Notes: generated from the sequence alone by a model not told the origin. A stretch of DNA of 64,000 bases from Paenibacillus amylolyticus (GCF_029689945.1 NZ_CP121451.1:1550001-1614000), one strand, 5' to 3'; shown: positions 55,771 through 64,000, counted from the first letter of the stretch. Program-made: numbers and translations.

Positions 55771-57030
55771 ATGAGCTTTTTTAGTCGGTTTTTGAAGAGA
55801 CAACAGCCGGAGGAACGCCCGCTGTTTTACGATATTGTATGCCCTTATTGTTTCAGCAAGTTTTCCCCGGAAGAGGTGGTGTTCCGCGCCGCCCATCACC
55901 GCGATGATGATGAGGATTACGCACTCGGGGAAGATGCGAAGCTGAATCGGTATCGCGAACGTTTCGGACTCGACACGGTATTTGATATGGAGGCCGTATT
56001 GGCTCCGCATGATGTCCCGGAGGAACATCGGATTTATTCCGATAACATCGTGATGGGGCTGAACGATCGTTATGGTGTCGTTACACGTCGCCGGCTGTGC
56101 CCGCAGTGTCATAACGAGCTGCCTGTTACGGCGGGTAAGGCTCCGAGCAATATCATTTCCATTATCGGTGCATCCCAGGTAGGGAAATCCGTCTACATGA
56201 CTTCATTGATTCATACGTTGCAGCATTATACGGCCGATCATTTTGACGCGGCTTGCATGCCACTGAATGCGGAGATTAGCCGTCGGTTCCGTGCGGATTA
56301 TGAAGAACCGCTGTTTGAACGCGGGGATCTGCTGGATTCCACGCAGAAGGAGAAGCTGCAAGAGCCGTTTATCTTCCAATTTGTGTTCAAGGATGAAGAT
56401 AAAGCACCGCTGACCCTGGTGTTCTTTGACGTTGCGGGTGAAGGTATGGTGGAGCAGGATTATCTCGGACTTCACGGGCAGCACATCAAGAATTCGGCAG
56501 GTATCCTGTTCATGGTGGACCCGCTTCAGATTCGTTCGATTCGGGACAAAATCCGCATTAACCTCGGCAATGAGCCGGGAGAGTGGACACCGCGATACGA
56601 TGAGCCGCGCGACGTGGTGCTGACGATGTTTGGAGATTTCATTGCGTATCAGGACAAAGCCAAGACGAATATTCCAACAGCCGTGGTGCTCACGAAAAGC
56701 GACATGCTGCATTCCCTCAAGGATGAAGAGGGGGATTATATCAAATCCAACAGCAATGTGTTCCGCAACATGGTGCATCGCGATTGGTTTGACTTAACCG
56801 AGTTCGAGAATATCGACGGGGAGATCCGCCGTTTTATCGAGAAGGTGGACCGTCCGTTCAAAGGCACGATGGATGTGTACTTCAAGGATACAGCCTATTT
56901 CGCCGTATCTGCACTGGGCAGCAATCCGGTGGATATGAAATTGCAGGGAGTGGTCAGCCCGATCCGCGTGGATGAACCCTTCCTGTGGCTGTTGTACAAG
57001 CTGAAGTACATTGAGGGGAGAGTGGGATGA
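55771..57030 (+). CDS. Zinc-ribbon GTPase resembling 'DO-GTPase'
   Basis: 419 residues. An N-terminal zinc ribbon is split by an insert (CPYC at about 21-24 and CPQC at about 110-113). The GTPase domain follows: Walker A GASQVGKSV (about 132), FFDVAGEG as the DxxG switch, LTKSD as the base-specificity motif and VSALGS. It resembles the family named DO-GTPase in comparative-genomics work on NTP-dependent conflict systems; I recall the name but cannot search. GGGGAG precedes ATG 55771. Its stop overlaps the GAP1-like start (ATGATGA), so the two are made together. Confidence 0.85.
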   Translation: MSFFSRFLKRQQPEERPLFYDIVCPYCFSKFSPEEVVFRAAHHRDDDEDYALGEDAKLNRYRERFGLDTVFDMEAVLAPHDVPEEHRIYSDNIVMGLNDRYGVVTRRRLCPQCHNELPVTAGKAPSNIISIIGASQVGKSVYMTSLIHTLQHYTADHFDAACMPLNAEISRRFRADYEEPLFERGDLLDSTQKEKLQEPFIFQFVFKDEDKAPLTLVFFDVAGEGMVEQDYLGLHGQHIKNSAGILFMVDPLQIRSIRDKIRINLGNEPGEWTPRYDEPRDVVLTMFGDFIAYQDKAKTNIPTAVVLTKSDMLHSLKDEEGDYIKSNSNVFRNMVHRDWFDLTEFENIDGEIRRFIEKVDRPFKGTMDVYFKDTAYFAVSALGSNPVDMKLQGVVSPIRVDEPFLWLLYKLKYIEGRVG

Positions 57031-59477
57031 TGCGTTCTTCCGTAACCCCGCCCATTGAACAACAACTGTATACCCGAGAGCGGCGCGGGGTGTTTCGCAC
57101 AACAGAGGGGTTCGATACGGTTGCGGCATCGCCGGGACTGGACCCTTCTTTTATCAAAAAAGTGCTTCACCCCTATTGTGTCTATGACGCTCCAGCGGAG
57201 CTAACAGGCCGAAGCGAGAAGGATGAGACGAAGTTTCCGGCTTCCATTCACCTGCTTCATCTGGAGAGCGGAGAGACGATTCTTGGGCAAAATGTGTACC
57301 AGTCTGCGGATTTCACGGGCCTGCGCAGTGCCTTTTTTGCGCATAACTACGTCTTGTCTGCCGAAAGCTCGGAAAAACAGATGAAGCAAGGCGGCTGGCT
57401 GGATGCCGTGTTCGCGACGTCCTATGACATCGAACAAGGTACAGTACTGCCTGCACTTGCTGAATTGCCCATAACATCTGGAAGCGGACAGGGCATGCCA
57501 AGAGATGCTCAACCTGGCAGCAGTCTGAATGCAGATTCATCGCCAGGCCAGTTGCTGAGCGCACTGAAGATGAACGAAGTGCTGTTCAAGCGTCTGCTAT
57601 ACGCGGTGATGCAGTCTGTAGCGACACGCAGAAAAGTGTACATTGCGCTCGACCTTCCGGCTGAAGAAGTGACCGCAGGGGCCAAAGGCTTGTTACGTTT
57701 GCTGTATACCACGTTACCATACGCATTCCGGCGACAGCTGGGATTTATGACGTTTGCCAAGGAGCCACAGGCCAAAAAGGGCATCCATGTCCAGTTTGTC
57801 GAGCGGGGGACGTTACGTCCGAAAGACCGGAATACGGAGAAGGATTTCACTTTTGATCTGGTATCCGGCAGAGTCACACATGCGGATGCATCTGTGGCCA
57901 AGTTGCCTTATGCGGAATTTGCCTGGGCCTTATTGCAGGAACCTGGTGCTGCGGATGCATTCTACACGTTTGCAGATGAAATGTTATCCGGCATGGAGCC
58001 TGGGCGGGAACTTTCCATTGAAGCCTATGGCGAACTCTCGGTGTTCTATGGTCTGGAACAAGGCATGGAAGAGCTGTATTTGGACAACAAAAGTCATGTT
58101 CTCAGCGGCCTGTTGACCTATCTGAAGCCGGAAGGTGGAGCACGGCGGCGTTCGCGTCTGAACGAGCTGTTCCTGACCTTGCTCAGCCGGGAGCTGGACA
58201 GCGTGAAGCGTGAGAACGTACCCGAAGAAGCGGTCGCTGCTCGCATTGGAGAATACTTCAGTGTTGCCGCGCCCGTGGTGAAATCCTGGATTGTGGATTA
58301 TTTCATCTATGGTGTCAATAATGCCCGCGCCCAGAAACGCATGCGTGCTGTGCAGGAATTGTATGCTGTGCTGGACCGGGATACGCAGCTGAATCGGGCT
58401 TTCTTTGATAAAGTGTTGGCCAATCAATCGCTTTCCAAGCTATTGTTCGATCCATATCTGGAGAATCAGCTGAAACGAACCGAATCGGCAGTAAACGTCG
58501 TGGAATTGATCCAAAGATGGGTTACGTCCCATCCATCTGCCATCCACTACAGCTTCTTGCTGGAGCGGACAGCCAGTGAGCTGCGAGAACGGTTATGTTC
58601 TGCACCGAATCCGGTGCAGTCTGCGAATGAAGCACTCCAACGGGTTAGCATACTGGATCGGGTACCCGCTGAGGGTAAGTATGATACAGGTATTGCGGCA
58701 CGAATTGGTCAGTCTGGATCTACAGAACGCCCTGATCGGAAAGGGGGATCTCCGTCTGTCAGTCAAGATCCGGCTTATCAGGAGGAGTTAACCCGCCTTG
58801 CAGACAAGCTTGCTTATGTCGTTAACCTGTTTATGATTCAGGATCTGGATCTGGATCGGGTTAACCGTGAGCAACTGCTCAGCATTGATATTTTACAGCA
58901 TGGCAATGAAGTTCGAGAGTGGGCTGCACGTCAGGGCTCCGATGTGTCGACTCGAACGAACATGATGCTGGCTGCCAGAGCCTGGCTTAGTGGCGAGGGG
59001 AATGAAGAAGAAGCATTGGAGGCCCTCTCCCTGGCAGAACGCAATGAACTTCAACGCTGGACGCGTCGCTGGCTTGCGGAAGAATTGCAGACTAAACCGG
59101 GGATTGCGGCCTACGAGGCCTTGCCGATGGCTTTCTACCGGGGAGGAAGCGGCAGTAATCGGTTGGATTATTCCGGACTGATTGAATTCATTCGTATCAA
59201 TGCAAGTCGTGCTGAAGGTCTGTATCCCTTCTTCGAATGGTCAGGAGATCAACGAATGTTTGTCCGGGGCGCCAATGCACATAAAGGTTATGCGGATGCC
59301 CTCGTGGCCTATTTCAAGGCCCATGACCGTGAAGCGTTCAAGTCGAAGTCGGCGTTCAAACCCTATTACGCGAGAGCGAATAAAGCGATGAAACCCGCCT
59401 ATGATCGTGCGAAGACCGAATTATCCTCTCCACTGGTACGGATGCTCACGGGTAAAGGAAGAATCTGTTCGGATTAA
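57027..59477 (+). CDS. GAP1-like GTPase-associated protein (3' frame probably broken)
   Basis: 816 residues in this frame. The start IEQQLYTRERRGVFRTTEGF followed by DTVAASPGLDPSFIKKVLHP matches the N-terminal domain of 'GTPase-associated protein 1' families, which sit beside DO-GTPase genes. The rest is mainly helical with no known catalytic motif. The frame ends RICSD at 59477. One extra A in the AAA at about 59454-59456 would continue it as KRKNLFGLILLFLVLG into a membrane helix and the tail listed next. The intact product is thus probably about 1,055 residues. Confidence 0.82.
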   Translation: MMRSSVTPPIEQQLYTRERRGVFRTTEGFDTVAASPGLDPSFIKKVLHPYCVYDAPAELTGRSEKDETKFPASIHLLHLESGETILGQNVYQSADFTGLRSAFFAHNYVLSAESSEKQMKQGGWLDAVFATSYDIEQGTVLPALAELPITSGSGQGMPRDAQPGSSLNADSSPGQLLSALKMNEVLFKRLLYAVMQSVATRRKVYIALDLPAEEVTAGAKGLLRLLYTTLPYAFRRQLGFMTFAKEPQAKKGIHVQFVERGTLRPKDRNTEKDFTFDLVSGRVTHADASVAKLPYAEFAWALLQEPGAADAFYTFADEMLSGMEPGRELSIEAYGELSVFYGLEQGMEELYLDNKSHVLSGLLTYLKPEGGARRRSRLNELFLTLLSRELDSVKRENVPEEAVAARIGEYFSVAAPVVKSWIVDYFIYGVNNARAQKRMRAVQELYAVLDRDTQLNRAFFDKVLANQSLSKLLFDPYLENQLKRTESAVNVVELIQRWVTSHPSAIHYSFLLERTASELRERLCSAPNPVQSANEALQRVSILDRVPAEGKYDTGIAARIGQSGSTERPDRKGGSPSVSQDPAYQEELTRLADKLAYVVNLFMIQDLDLDRVNREQLLSIDILQHGNEVREWAARQGSDVSTRTNMMLAARAWLSGEGNEEEALEALSLAERNELQRWTRRWLAEELQTKPGIAAYEALPMAFYRGGSGSNRLDYSGLIEFIRINASRAEGLYPFFEWSGDQRMFVRGANAHKGYADALVAYFKAHDREAFKSKSAFKPYYARANKAMKPAYDRAKTELSSPLVRMLTGKGRICSD

Positions 59478-60193
59478 TCCTCTTGTTCCTGGTACTGGGT
59501 ATTGCTGGCGGTACATATGCATGGATGAATAATTCTGTGGAGTCGCCAGCGGCGTCCCCACCATCTACCGAAGAGCCTGGTATTCCGGCAGAACCTGAGG
59601 TGCAGCTCGCGGAGCAGATTGCTTATATAATTCCTGCGACTGAACAGGAGGGAACGGAATCCGCTGCCAGGCTGGTAATCCGTTTTAGGAATGAAACGGG
59701 AAACACTGAATTTGAACAAGGCTCACTCCAACTAACAATGAAAGATGGCAGTACTCAGGAGCTGGATACCACAGGCAAGCGGGAGAGCTTTAATCGCAAT
59801 GAAGAGCCGGATACTCAAGATCCTTCTGATGGTAGTTCTGGAAGTACTTCCGAAGAAAGTACGGAAGAGTCGTCAGCGGGGGACGCGGGAAACACAGAGC
59901 AGACGGAAGATGGCAATCAGCAGGCAGACCCATCAACATCCGGTGAGTCCAATTCAGATCCTGCTTCCGATCCAACGACAGATATAGGCGCGACATCGCC
60001 TGACACATCTGTATCCAATGAAGAGGATGCAATCACTTCTGCCCAGATGTCTATTGAAGAAGCAGATCGTCTTTATCCGTATGGATTGCAGATCGAACTT
60101 CCAGCAGATCTTGATGCTGCAAGTATTGTCAGTGTACAGAGCACTCAGGGCGGGATGACAGTAATCCAATTGATGCCGGAGCCGAAGCTGTAA
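59456..60193 (+). CDS. Membrane anchor and acidic Ser/Thr-rich tail, probably the C-terminus of the GAP1-like protein
   Basis: This frame opens right after a TAA at 59453 and begins RKNLFGLILLFLVLGIAGG, a membrane helix. It is followed by a Pro/Ser segment, a small beta-rich region (RLVIRFRNETGN), a low-complexity Ser/Glu/Asp/Thr tail of about 100 residues and a short C-terminal domain ending TVIQLMPEPKL. No good start codon or ribosome-binding site exists; TTG 59483 lies inside the helix. I therefore read it as the end of the preceding gene. If so the cytosolic GAP1-like part is tethered and the tail lies outside the cell. Confidence 0.7.
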   Translation, partial: RKNLFGLILLFLVLGIAGGTYAWMNNSVESPAASPPSTEEPGIPAEPEVQLAEQIAYIIPATEQEGTESAARLVIRFRNETGNTEFEQGSLQLTMKDGSTQELDTTGKRESFNRNEEPDTQDPSDGSSGSTSEESTEESSAGDAGNTEQTEDGNQQADPSTSGESNSDPASDPTTDIGATSPDTSVSNEEDAITSAQMSIEEADRLYPYGLQIELPADLDAASIVSVQSTQGGMTVIQLMPEPKL

Positions 60194-60290
60194 GTTATTT
60201 TATTCGGTCATGGTGCATAGATTCATTGAGTGTCTTATGATCGAATCATCAAAAATGCTGAAATCATACCTTATTAAACGAGCGTACGTG

Positions 60291-60329
60291 AGATGACCTT
60301 GGACTGTGGATTTCAAGGTCATCTTTTTT
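60291..60329 (+). terminator. Terminator of the tubulin-like/GTPase operon
   Basis: AGATGACCTTG pairs perfectly with CAAGGTCATCT around a 12-nt loop, followed by TTTTT. The following 200 bp show no gene. Confidence 0.92.
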
Positions 60330-60547
60330 GAGTCCGTAGCACGTAGGCAACAATCGGTTGAGAAAAATCACACATTCACAATTTCGACACATAATGAGCG
60401 ATTCAAGAGTATGAGAGATGAGCAGAAGTGATGAAATGCGCATGCTGAATGAGAAAAGCTCTCATATATATTTGTTAAGAAGCGCTCCAATGAGCTTAAA
60501 AAGGTCCGAATAAAGCTTGGAACAAGCAGTGTATTTGCATTTTTATG

Positions 60548-60577
60548 TTGACAAATGATAATGATTATCAGTATCTT
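60548..60577 (+). promoter_or_regulatory. Promoter with embedded Fur box
   Basis: TTGACA (60548-60553) is the -35. GATAATGATTATCAGTATC (60557-60575) matches the Fur consensus at 18 of 19 positions and fills the spacer and -10 region (TATCTT, 60572-60577). Iron repression of the downstream ATPase is strongly indicated. Confidence 0.88.
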
Positions 60578-60678
60578 TAGTGTAGAAGATATTTGCGTCG
60601 GAAATACAGAATTACAATTTCGTTTTCGTTGTTATAGCCGGAATACATAACCGGGATAAATGAGAGAGGGATGATCGC

Positions 60679-61563
60679 ATGTTTCGTCTGGAGACGACCA
60701 AGCTGGATATCGCTTATGAGGAAAGACTAATTGTAGAGGATCTGAATATTCAGATTCCCCAAGGAAAAATTACAGCACTTGTTGGAGCCAATGGATCAGG
60801 GAAGTCAACCATCCTGAAAACGATGGCACGCATTATGTCACCAAAAGCAGGTAATGTATTACTCGACGGGAAGTCCATCCATAAACAGTCCACGCGTGAA
60901 GTTGCCAAACAGCTTGCGATTTTGCCACAGAATCCAACAGCCCCAGAAGGACTTACCGTTACTGAGCTGGTATCTTATGGCCGTTTTCCTTATCAAAAAG
61001 GATTTGGCTCCATGCGTGCGGAAGATAAACGCATGATTGAATGGGCTATTGAAGTGACAGGCATGACAGAATTCCATGATCGTCCGATTGACCAACTGTC
61101 CGGTGGACAGCGTCAACGTGCCTGGATTGCCATGGCACTTGCTCAAGAGACGGATATCCTGTTCCTGGACGAGCCTACAACGTTCCTGGATATGGCTCAC
61201 CAGCTTGAAGTACTGCAACTGCTGGAGCAGTTGAATGCCACAGCGAACCGTACCATTGTTATGGTTGTACATGACTTGAATCACGCTTCCCGTTATGCAC
61301 ATCACATGATTGGTATCAAGAAAGGTAAAGCAATTGCTCAAGGTTCACCTGTGGAAGTCATGAACTCGGATGTGCTTCGTGAAGTATTCAACATTGAAGC
61401 AGATATCGTGATTGATCCGCGCTCCGGTGTACCGCTTTGCTTGCCATACGCTCTTGCCGGTGAACGCCAGCAATCGAAAACGCCAGATACGAAGCTCATG
61501 AACAGTGCAATGGTTCATGCTGGAGGACGCACAGAACAGCGCGTTCAAGCGATAGGAAGTTAA
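60679..61563 (+). CDS. Stand-alone iron-siderophore ABC ATPase (YusV/FhuC-like)
   Basis: 294 residues. Walker A GANGSGKST, signature LSGGQRQRAWIAM, Walker B ILFLDEPTTFLD and switch HDLNHAS are intact. It is not next to a permease or binding protein, has its own Fur box and terminator, and carries a longer C-terminus than usual. In Bacillus subtilis YusV is a lone ATPase serving permeases encoded elsewhere; this gene probably does likewise, although the YclP-like gene in this window already has its own operon. Confidence 0.92.
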   Translation: MFRLETTKLDIAYEERLIVEDLNIQIPQGKITALVGANGSGKSTILKTMARIMSPKAGNVLLDGKSIHKQSTREVAKQLAILPQNPTAPEGLTVTELVSYGRFPYQKGFGSMRAEDKRMIEWAIEVTGMTEFHDRPIDQLSGGQRQRAWIAMALAQETDILFLDEPTTFLDMAHQLEVLQLLEQLNATANRTIVMVVHDLNHASRYAHHMIGIKKGKAIAQGSPVEVMNSDVLREVFNIEADIVIDPRSGVPLCLPYALAGERQQSKTPDTKLMNSAMVHAGGRTEQRVQAIGS

Positions 61564-61604
61564 CGAAATCGGCCATATGCTGGTCCTGCACTATAGAACG
61601 AATG

Positions 61605-61638
61605 AAGCCGCTGTGCGCTATCGCACGCGGCTCTTTCG
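61605..61638 (+). terminator. Terminator after the lone ATPase gene
   Basis: AGCCGCTGTGCG pairs with CGCACGCGGCT around a 4-nt loop with a mismatch, followed by CTTTC. Confidence 0.8.
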
Positions 61639-61789
61639 CGTTCATGCGAGTAAAGAAACATGGGTAGACCCGGAATTTGGTAATCACATCGGATCAGGTT
61701 TATAATAATAAGACAGGCTGTAAGTTCATTAGTTATATGAACGTGCTCGGAGCAGCCCAAACCAACACTTGTCATGGGAGGAATCAGTC

Positions 61790-62269
61790 ATGTCCGTATA
61801 TTCATATCAAGCGGTAACTACCGCGAACCAGGAAGTCTCACTGGATCTGTATCAAGGTAAGGTATTGGTCATTGCCAACACGGCCAGCAAGTGTGGACTA
61901 ACCCCGCAATATGGTGAATTGCAAAAACTCTATGATCGTTATCGCGATCAGGGTCTCGTTGTACTGGGTTTCCCTTGTAACCAGTTTGGAGGGCAGGAGC
62001 CGGGTACAAGTGAGGAAGCCGAGTCATTTTGCCAGATTAATTATGGTGTGAATTTCCCGGTGTTTGCCAAGGTAGATGTGAATGGTGCGGATACACATCC
62101 CCTGTTCCAATACCTGAAGGAGCAACAACCTGGCGTAGGCGAAACCAGCGACATCCAATGGAACTTTACCAAGTTCCTTGTTAACCGTGAAGGTGAAGTG
62201 GTGGGTCGTGTTGAACCGAAAGAATCCCCGGAGACCATGATTGCAGATATCGAGAAATTGCTCGGTTAA
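61790..62269 (+). CDS. Glutathione peroxidase-like peroxidase
   Basis: 159-residue thiol peroxidase of the BsaA type, reducing hydroperoxides, probably with thioredoxin. The peroxidatic Cys is in NTASKCGLTPQYG; GFPCNQFGGQEPG contributes the catalytic Gln, and IQWNFTKFLV the Trp and Asn. GGGAGG is about 9 nt from ATG 61790; a TTG at 61769 is unlikely. Monocistronic, between two terminators. Confidence 0.93.
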   Translation: MSVYSYQAVTTANQEVSLDLYQGKVLVIANTASKCGLTPQYGELQKLYDRYRDQGLVVLGFPCNQFGGQEPGTSEEAESFCQINYGVNFPVFAKVDVNGADTHPLFQYLKEQQPGVGETSDIQWNFTKFLVNREGEVVGRVEPKESPETMIADIEKLLG

Positions 62270-62283
62270 ACCATGATCGTTTA

Positions 62284-62322
62284 AGAAGCCTGTCCTTGTA
62301 TGTACAAGGATGGGCTTCTTTG
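62284..62322 (+). terminator. Terminator after the peroxidase gene
   Basis: GAAGCCTGTCCTTGTA pairs with TACAAGGATGGGCTTC across a 2-nt loop with G-T/T-G pairs, followed by TTTGATT. From here to 62575 I see no convincing gene. Confidence 0.88.
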
Positions 62323-62575
62323 ATTATTTTATCCGCGTAGAAAGGCATATCTTCATCTACATTATGGAAGCGGTGCCAGATCACACTGCGTGCATCCGGT
62401 TCAAAATATACGAGCAACGCCAATGCAGAACCTCTTTAACTGCTTGAGATTGCGGAAGCCATTGCATAGCATAAACCGTCTGGAATCCGGGGACAATGAA
62501 ATCAATACAATGAAGGGAAGAAAGGCATAAATACAGGAAATGACCTCCTTCGACAAATTTTTTTTGCTCTACCTA

Positions 62576-62664
62576 TTGCAATGTGAAAAATATCACATTA
62601 TAATGAGTGTATAAAGTGAAATAAATCACATACACAGTCTCGAACAGGAAGTGAAATATTTCAC
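62576..62664 (+). promoter_or_regulatory. nox promoter with three Rex-type operators
   Basis: TTGCAA (62576-62581) and TATAAT (62599-62604) flank a 17-bp spacer filled by TGTGAAAAATATCACA. Two more dyads follow: GTGAAATAAATCAC (62616-62629) and the perfect GTGAAATATTTCAC (62651-62664). All fit the Rex consensus TTGTGAAnnnnTTCACAA. They are 33 and 35 bp apart. The first blocks the promoter itself, favouring NADH-sensing Rex repression over Fnr activation. Confidence 0.82.
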
Positions 62665-62719
62665 AACTATAATAACATTATATTCAAACTCATTTATATA
62701 TTTCGAGGAGGAACTTTTA

Positions 62720-64000
62720 ATGAAAATCGCAGTTATCGGATGTACACATGCAGGGACCGCAGCCATCGTAAACACCGCCAAATTATACCCGGATGCTACC
62801 ATCACCGTGTATGAGCGCAATGACAATATCTCCTTCCTATCTTGTGGCATTGCGCTCTACGTAGGAGGGGTTGTGAAAGACCCTGACGGCTTGTTCTATT
62901 CTTCGCCTAACCAGTTGGCAGAGCTTGGTGTTGAGACCAAGATGCTTCACGAAGTGACAGCGGTTGATGCCAAGGGTCACACCCTTCAGGCTAAAAACCT
63001 GCAAACTGGGGAAGAATTTGAAGATACGTTTGACAAACTGATCGTGACAACAGGTTCATGGCCTGTCGTTCCGAAGCTTGAAGGCATTGAGATGGATAAC
63101 ATCTTACTTTGCAAAAACTACAATCATTCCAACACAATCATCGAAAAAGCCAAAGATGCGAAACGCGTTACCGTTGTAGGTGCAGGATATATCGGCGTGG
63201 AGCTGGTGGAAGCTTTCCAGATGAACGGCAAGGAAGTTACCCTGATCGACAGTGTGGACCGGATTTTGAACAAATATCTGGACCCTGAGTTCACGGATGC
63301 GATTGAAGATACGTTGACCGGACGCGGTATCAAGCTGGCTCTCGGTCAAACGGTACAGAAGTTCACTGGGGAGAACGGCAAAGTAACCAAAGTAATCACG
63401 TCCAAAGGAGAGTTCGAAACCGATCTGGTTATTCTGTGCATTGGTTTCCGTCCAAATACCGAGCTGCTCAAAGGCCAAGTGGATATGCTGCCAAACGGTG
63501 CGATCGTGGTGGATAAATATATGCAAACCAGTCAAAAAGACGTCTTCGCTGCGGGCGACAGCTGCGCCATTCATTACAACCCGACAGGCAAAGCATCTTA
63601 CATTCCACTGGCGACTAATGCCGTGCGGATGGGTACACTCGTAGCCCGTAATCTGGTTCGTCCTACGACACCGTACATGGGTACACAAGGAACATCGGGT
63701 ATCAAAATTTATGAGCAAAATATCGCGGGTACGGGGATGACGGAAACGTCTGCTGCTGACGAAGGTCTTATTGTGGAGTCGGTAGTACTGGAAGACAGCT
63801 ATCGTCCGGAGTTCATGCCAACGGCGGAAAAACTGTTGCTCAAAGTGGTATATGAACAGGCTACTCGTCGAATCGTTGGAGCACAGGTGATGTCTCAGGT
63901 GGATCTGACTCAATCGATTAATACAATCTCGGTCTGCATTCAAAACAACATGACCGTAGATGAACTGGCCTTCATCGACTTCTTCTTCCAGCCGCATTAC
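62720..64000 (+). CDS. nox: NADH oxidase / CoA-disulfide reductase family flavoprotein (cut by right edge)
   Basis: 427 codons are visible. The FAD-binding start MKIAVIGCTHAGTAAI, redox Cys42 in FLSCGIALYVGG, the NAD site VTVVGAGYIGVELVE and the second FAD motif DVFAAGDSC are all present. The Thr-rich FAD region and VMSQ of the dimerisation domain fit water-forming NADH oxidases, which regenerate NAD+ using oxygen; CoA-disulfide reductases are close relatives. ATG 62720 follows GAGGAGG. The Rex operators upstream fit a role in NADH balance. The C-terminal end lies beyond the window. Confidence 0.92.
   Translation, partial: MKIAVIGCTHAGTAAIVNTAKLYPDATITVYERNDNISFLSCGIALYVGGVVKDPDGLFYSSPNQLAELGVETKMLHEVTAVDAKGHTLQAKNLQTGEEFEDTFDKLIVTTGSWPVVPKLEGIEMDNILLCKNYNHSNTIIEKAKDAKRVTVVGAGYIGVELVEAFQMNGKEVTLIDSVDRILNKYLDPEFTDAIEDTLTGRGIKLALGQTVQKFTGENGKVTKVITSKGEFETDLVILCIGFRPNTELLKGQVDMLPNGAIVVDKYMQTSQKDVFAAGDSCAIHYNPTGKASYIPLATNAVRMGTLVARNLVRPTTPYMGTQGTSGIKIYEQNIAGTGMTETSAADEGLIVESVVLEDSYRPEFMPTAEKLLLKVVYEQATRRIVGAQVMSQVDLTQSINTISVCIQNNMTVDELAFIDFFFQPHY

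Noticed and set aside
1..64000. tRNA, rRNA, prophage or insertion-sequence genes
   Set aside because: I looked for tRNA-like cloverleafs, transposase and integrase motifs and saw none.

Overview
The window looks like chromosomal DNA of a spore-forming Firmicute of the Paenibacillus type. It has about 50% GC, strong AGGAGG ribosome-binding sites, a gerA/gerC/gerB-type germination operon, the anaerobic (cobalt-early) cobalamin pathway with a CbiH60-type fusion, and YclNOPQ-like siderophore uptake with Fur boxes. This assignment rests on gene content and style only.

Layout. 1-1330: 5' part of an anaerobic ribonucleotide reductase (nrdD, minus strand) behind stacked Fnr-, NrdR- and Fur-like sites. 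1687-12125: signalling and stress genes: a degenerate hybrid histidine kinase, an aldo/keto reductase, a diguanylate cyclase, a Fur-family regulator overlapping an atypical winged-helix regulator, catalase, a BlaI/M56 pair, DoxX, pirin and a small unknown. 12204-16090: Fur-boxed iron-siderophore ABC transporter. 16201-20492: spore germinant receptor operon. 20596-35010: hemD, a cobalamin riboswitch, then cbiH60-X-J-C-D-ET-L-F-G-A, which together cover sirohydrochlorin to cobyrinate a,c-diamide. This run is interrupted by about 1 kb of repeats and, before cbiA, by a terminator. 35194-40978: SDR, ThuA-like, phasin-like/UbiB pair, SulP transporter. 40990-42258: low-complexity and repeat DNA. 42259-43815: DEAD-box helicase with an RGG/GRS tail.

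44298-60193: about 16 kb of membrane and GTPase genes that form one apparent system. A divergent pair (a small membrane protein and a zinc-ribbon membrane protein) faces an operon of VWA membrane protein, tubulin-like GTPase, an unrecognised 812-residue protein, a second VWA membrane protein, an unrecognised beta-rich protein, a zinc-ribbon GTPase resembling 'DO-GTPase', and a GAP1-like protein that probably ends in a transmembrane anchor and an extracellular Ser/Thr/Glu-rich tail. This is the best candidate for a poorly described biological system here. 60548-64000: Fur-controlled stand-alone siderophore ATPase, glutathione peroxidase, and an NADH oxidase (cut by the right edge) behind three Rex-type operators.

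Two caveats. First, at least thirteen reading-frame breaks occur in genes that otherwise look intact, nearly all at short homopolymers. They look more like indel errors in the sequence than real gene decay, so 'pseudogene' labels below mean 'frame broken as given'. Second, two families of intergenic repeats occur: a TAACGAA-type family at two loci, and a stem-loop family at three loci whose stems show compensatory changes, suggesting a structured RNA.
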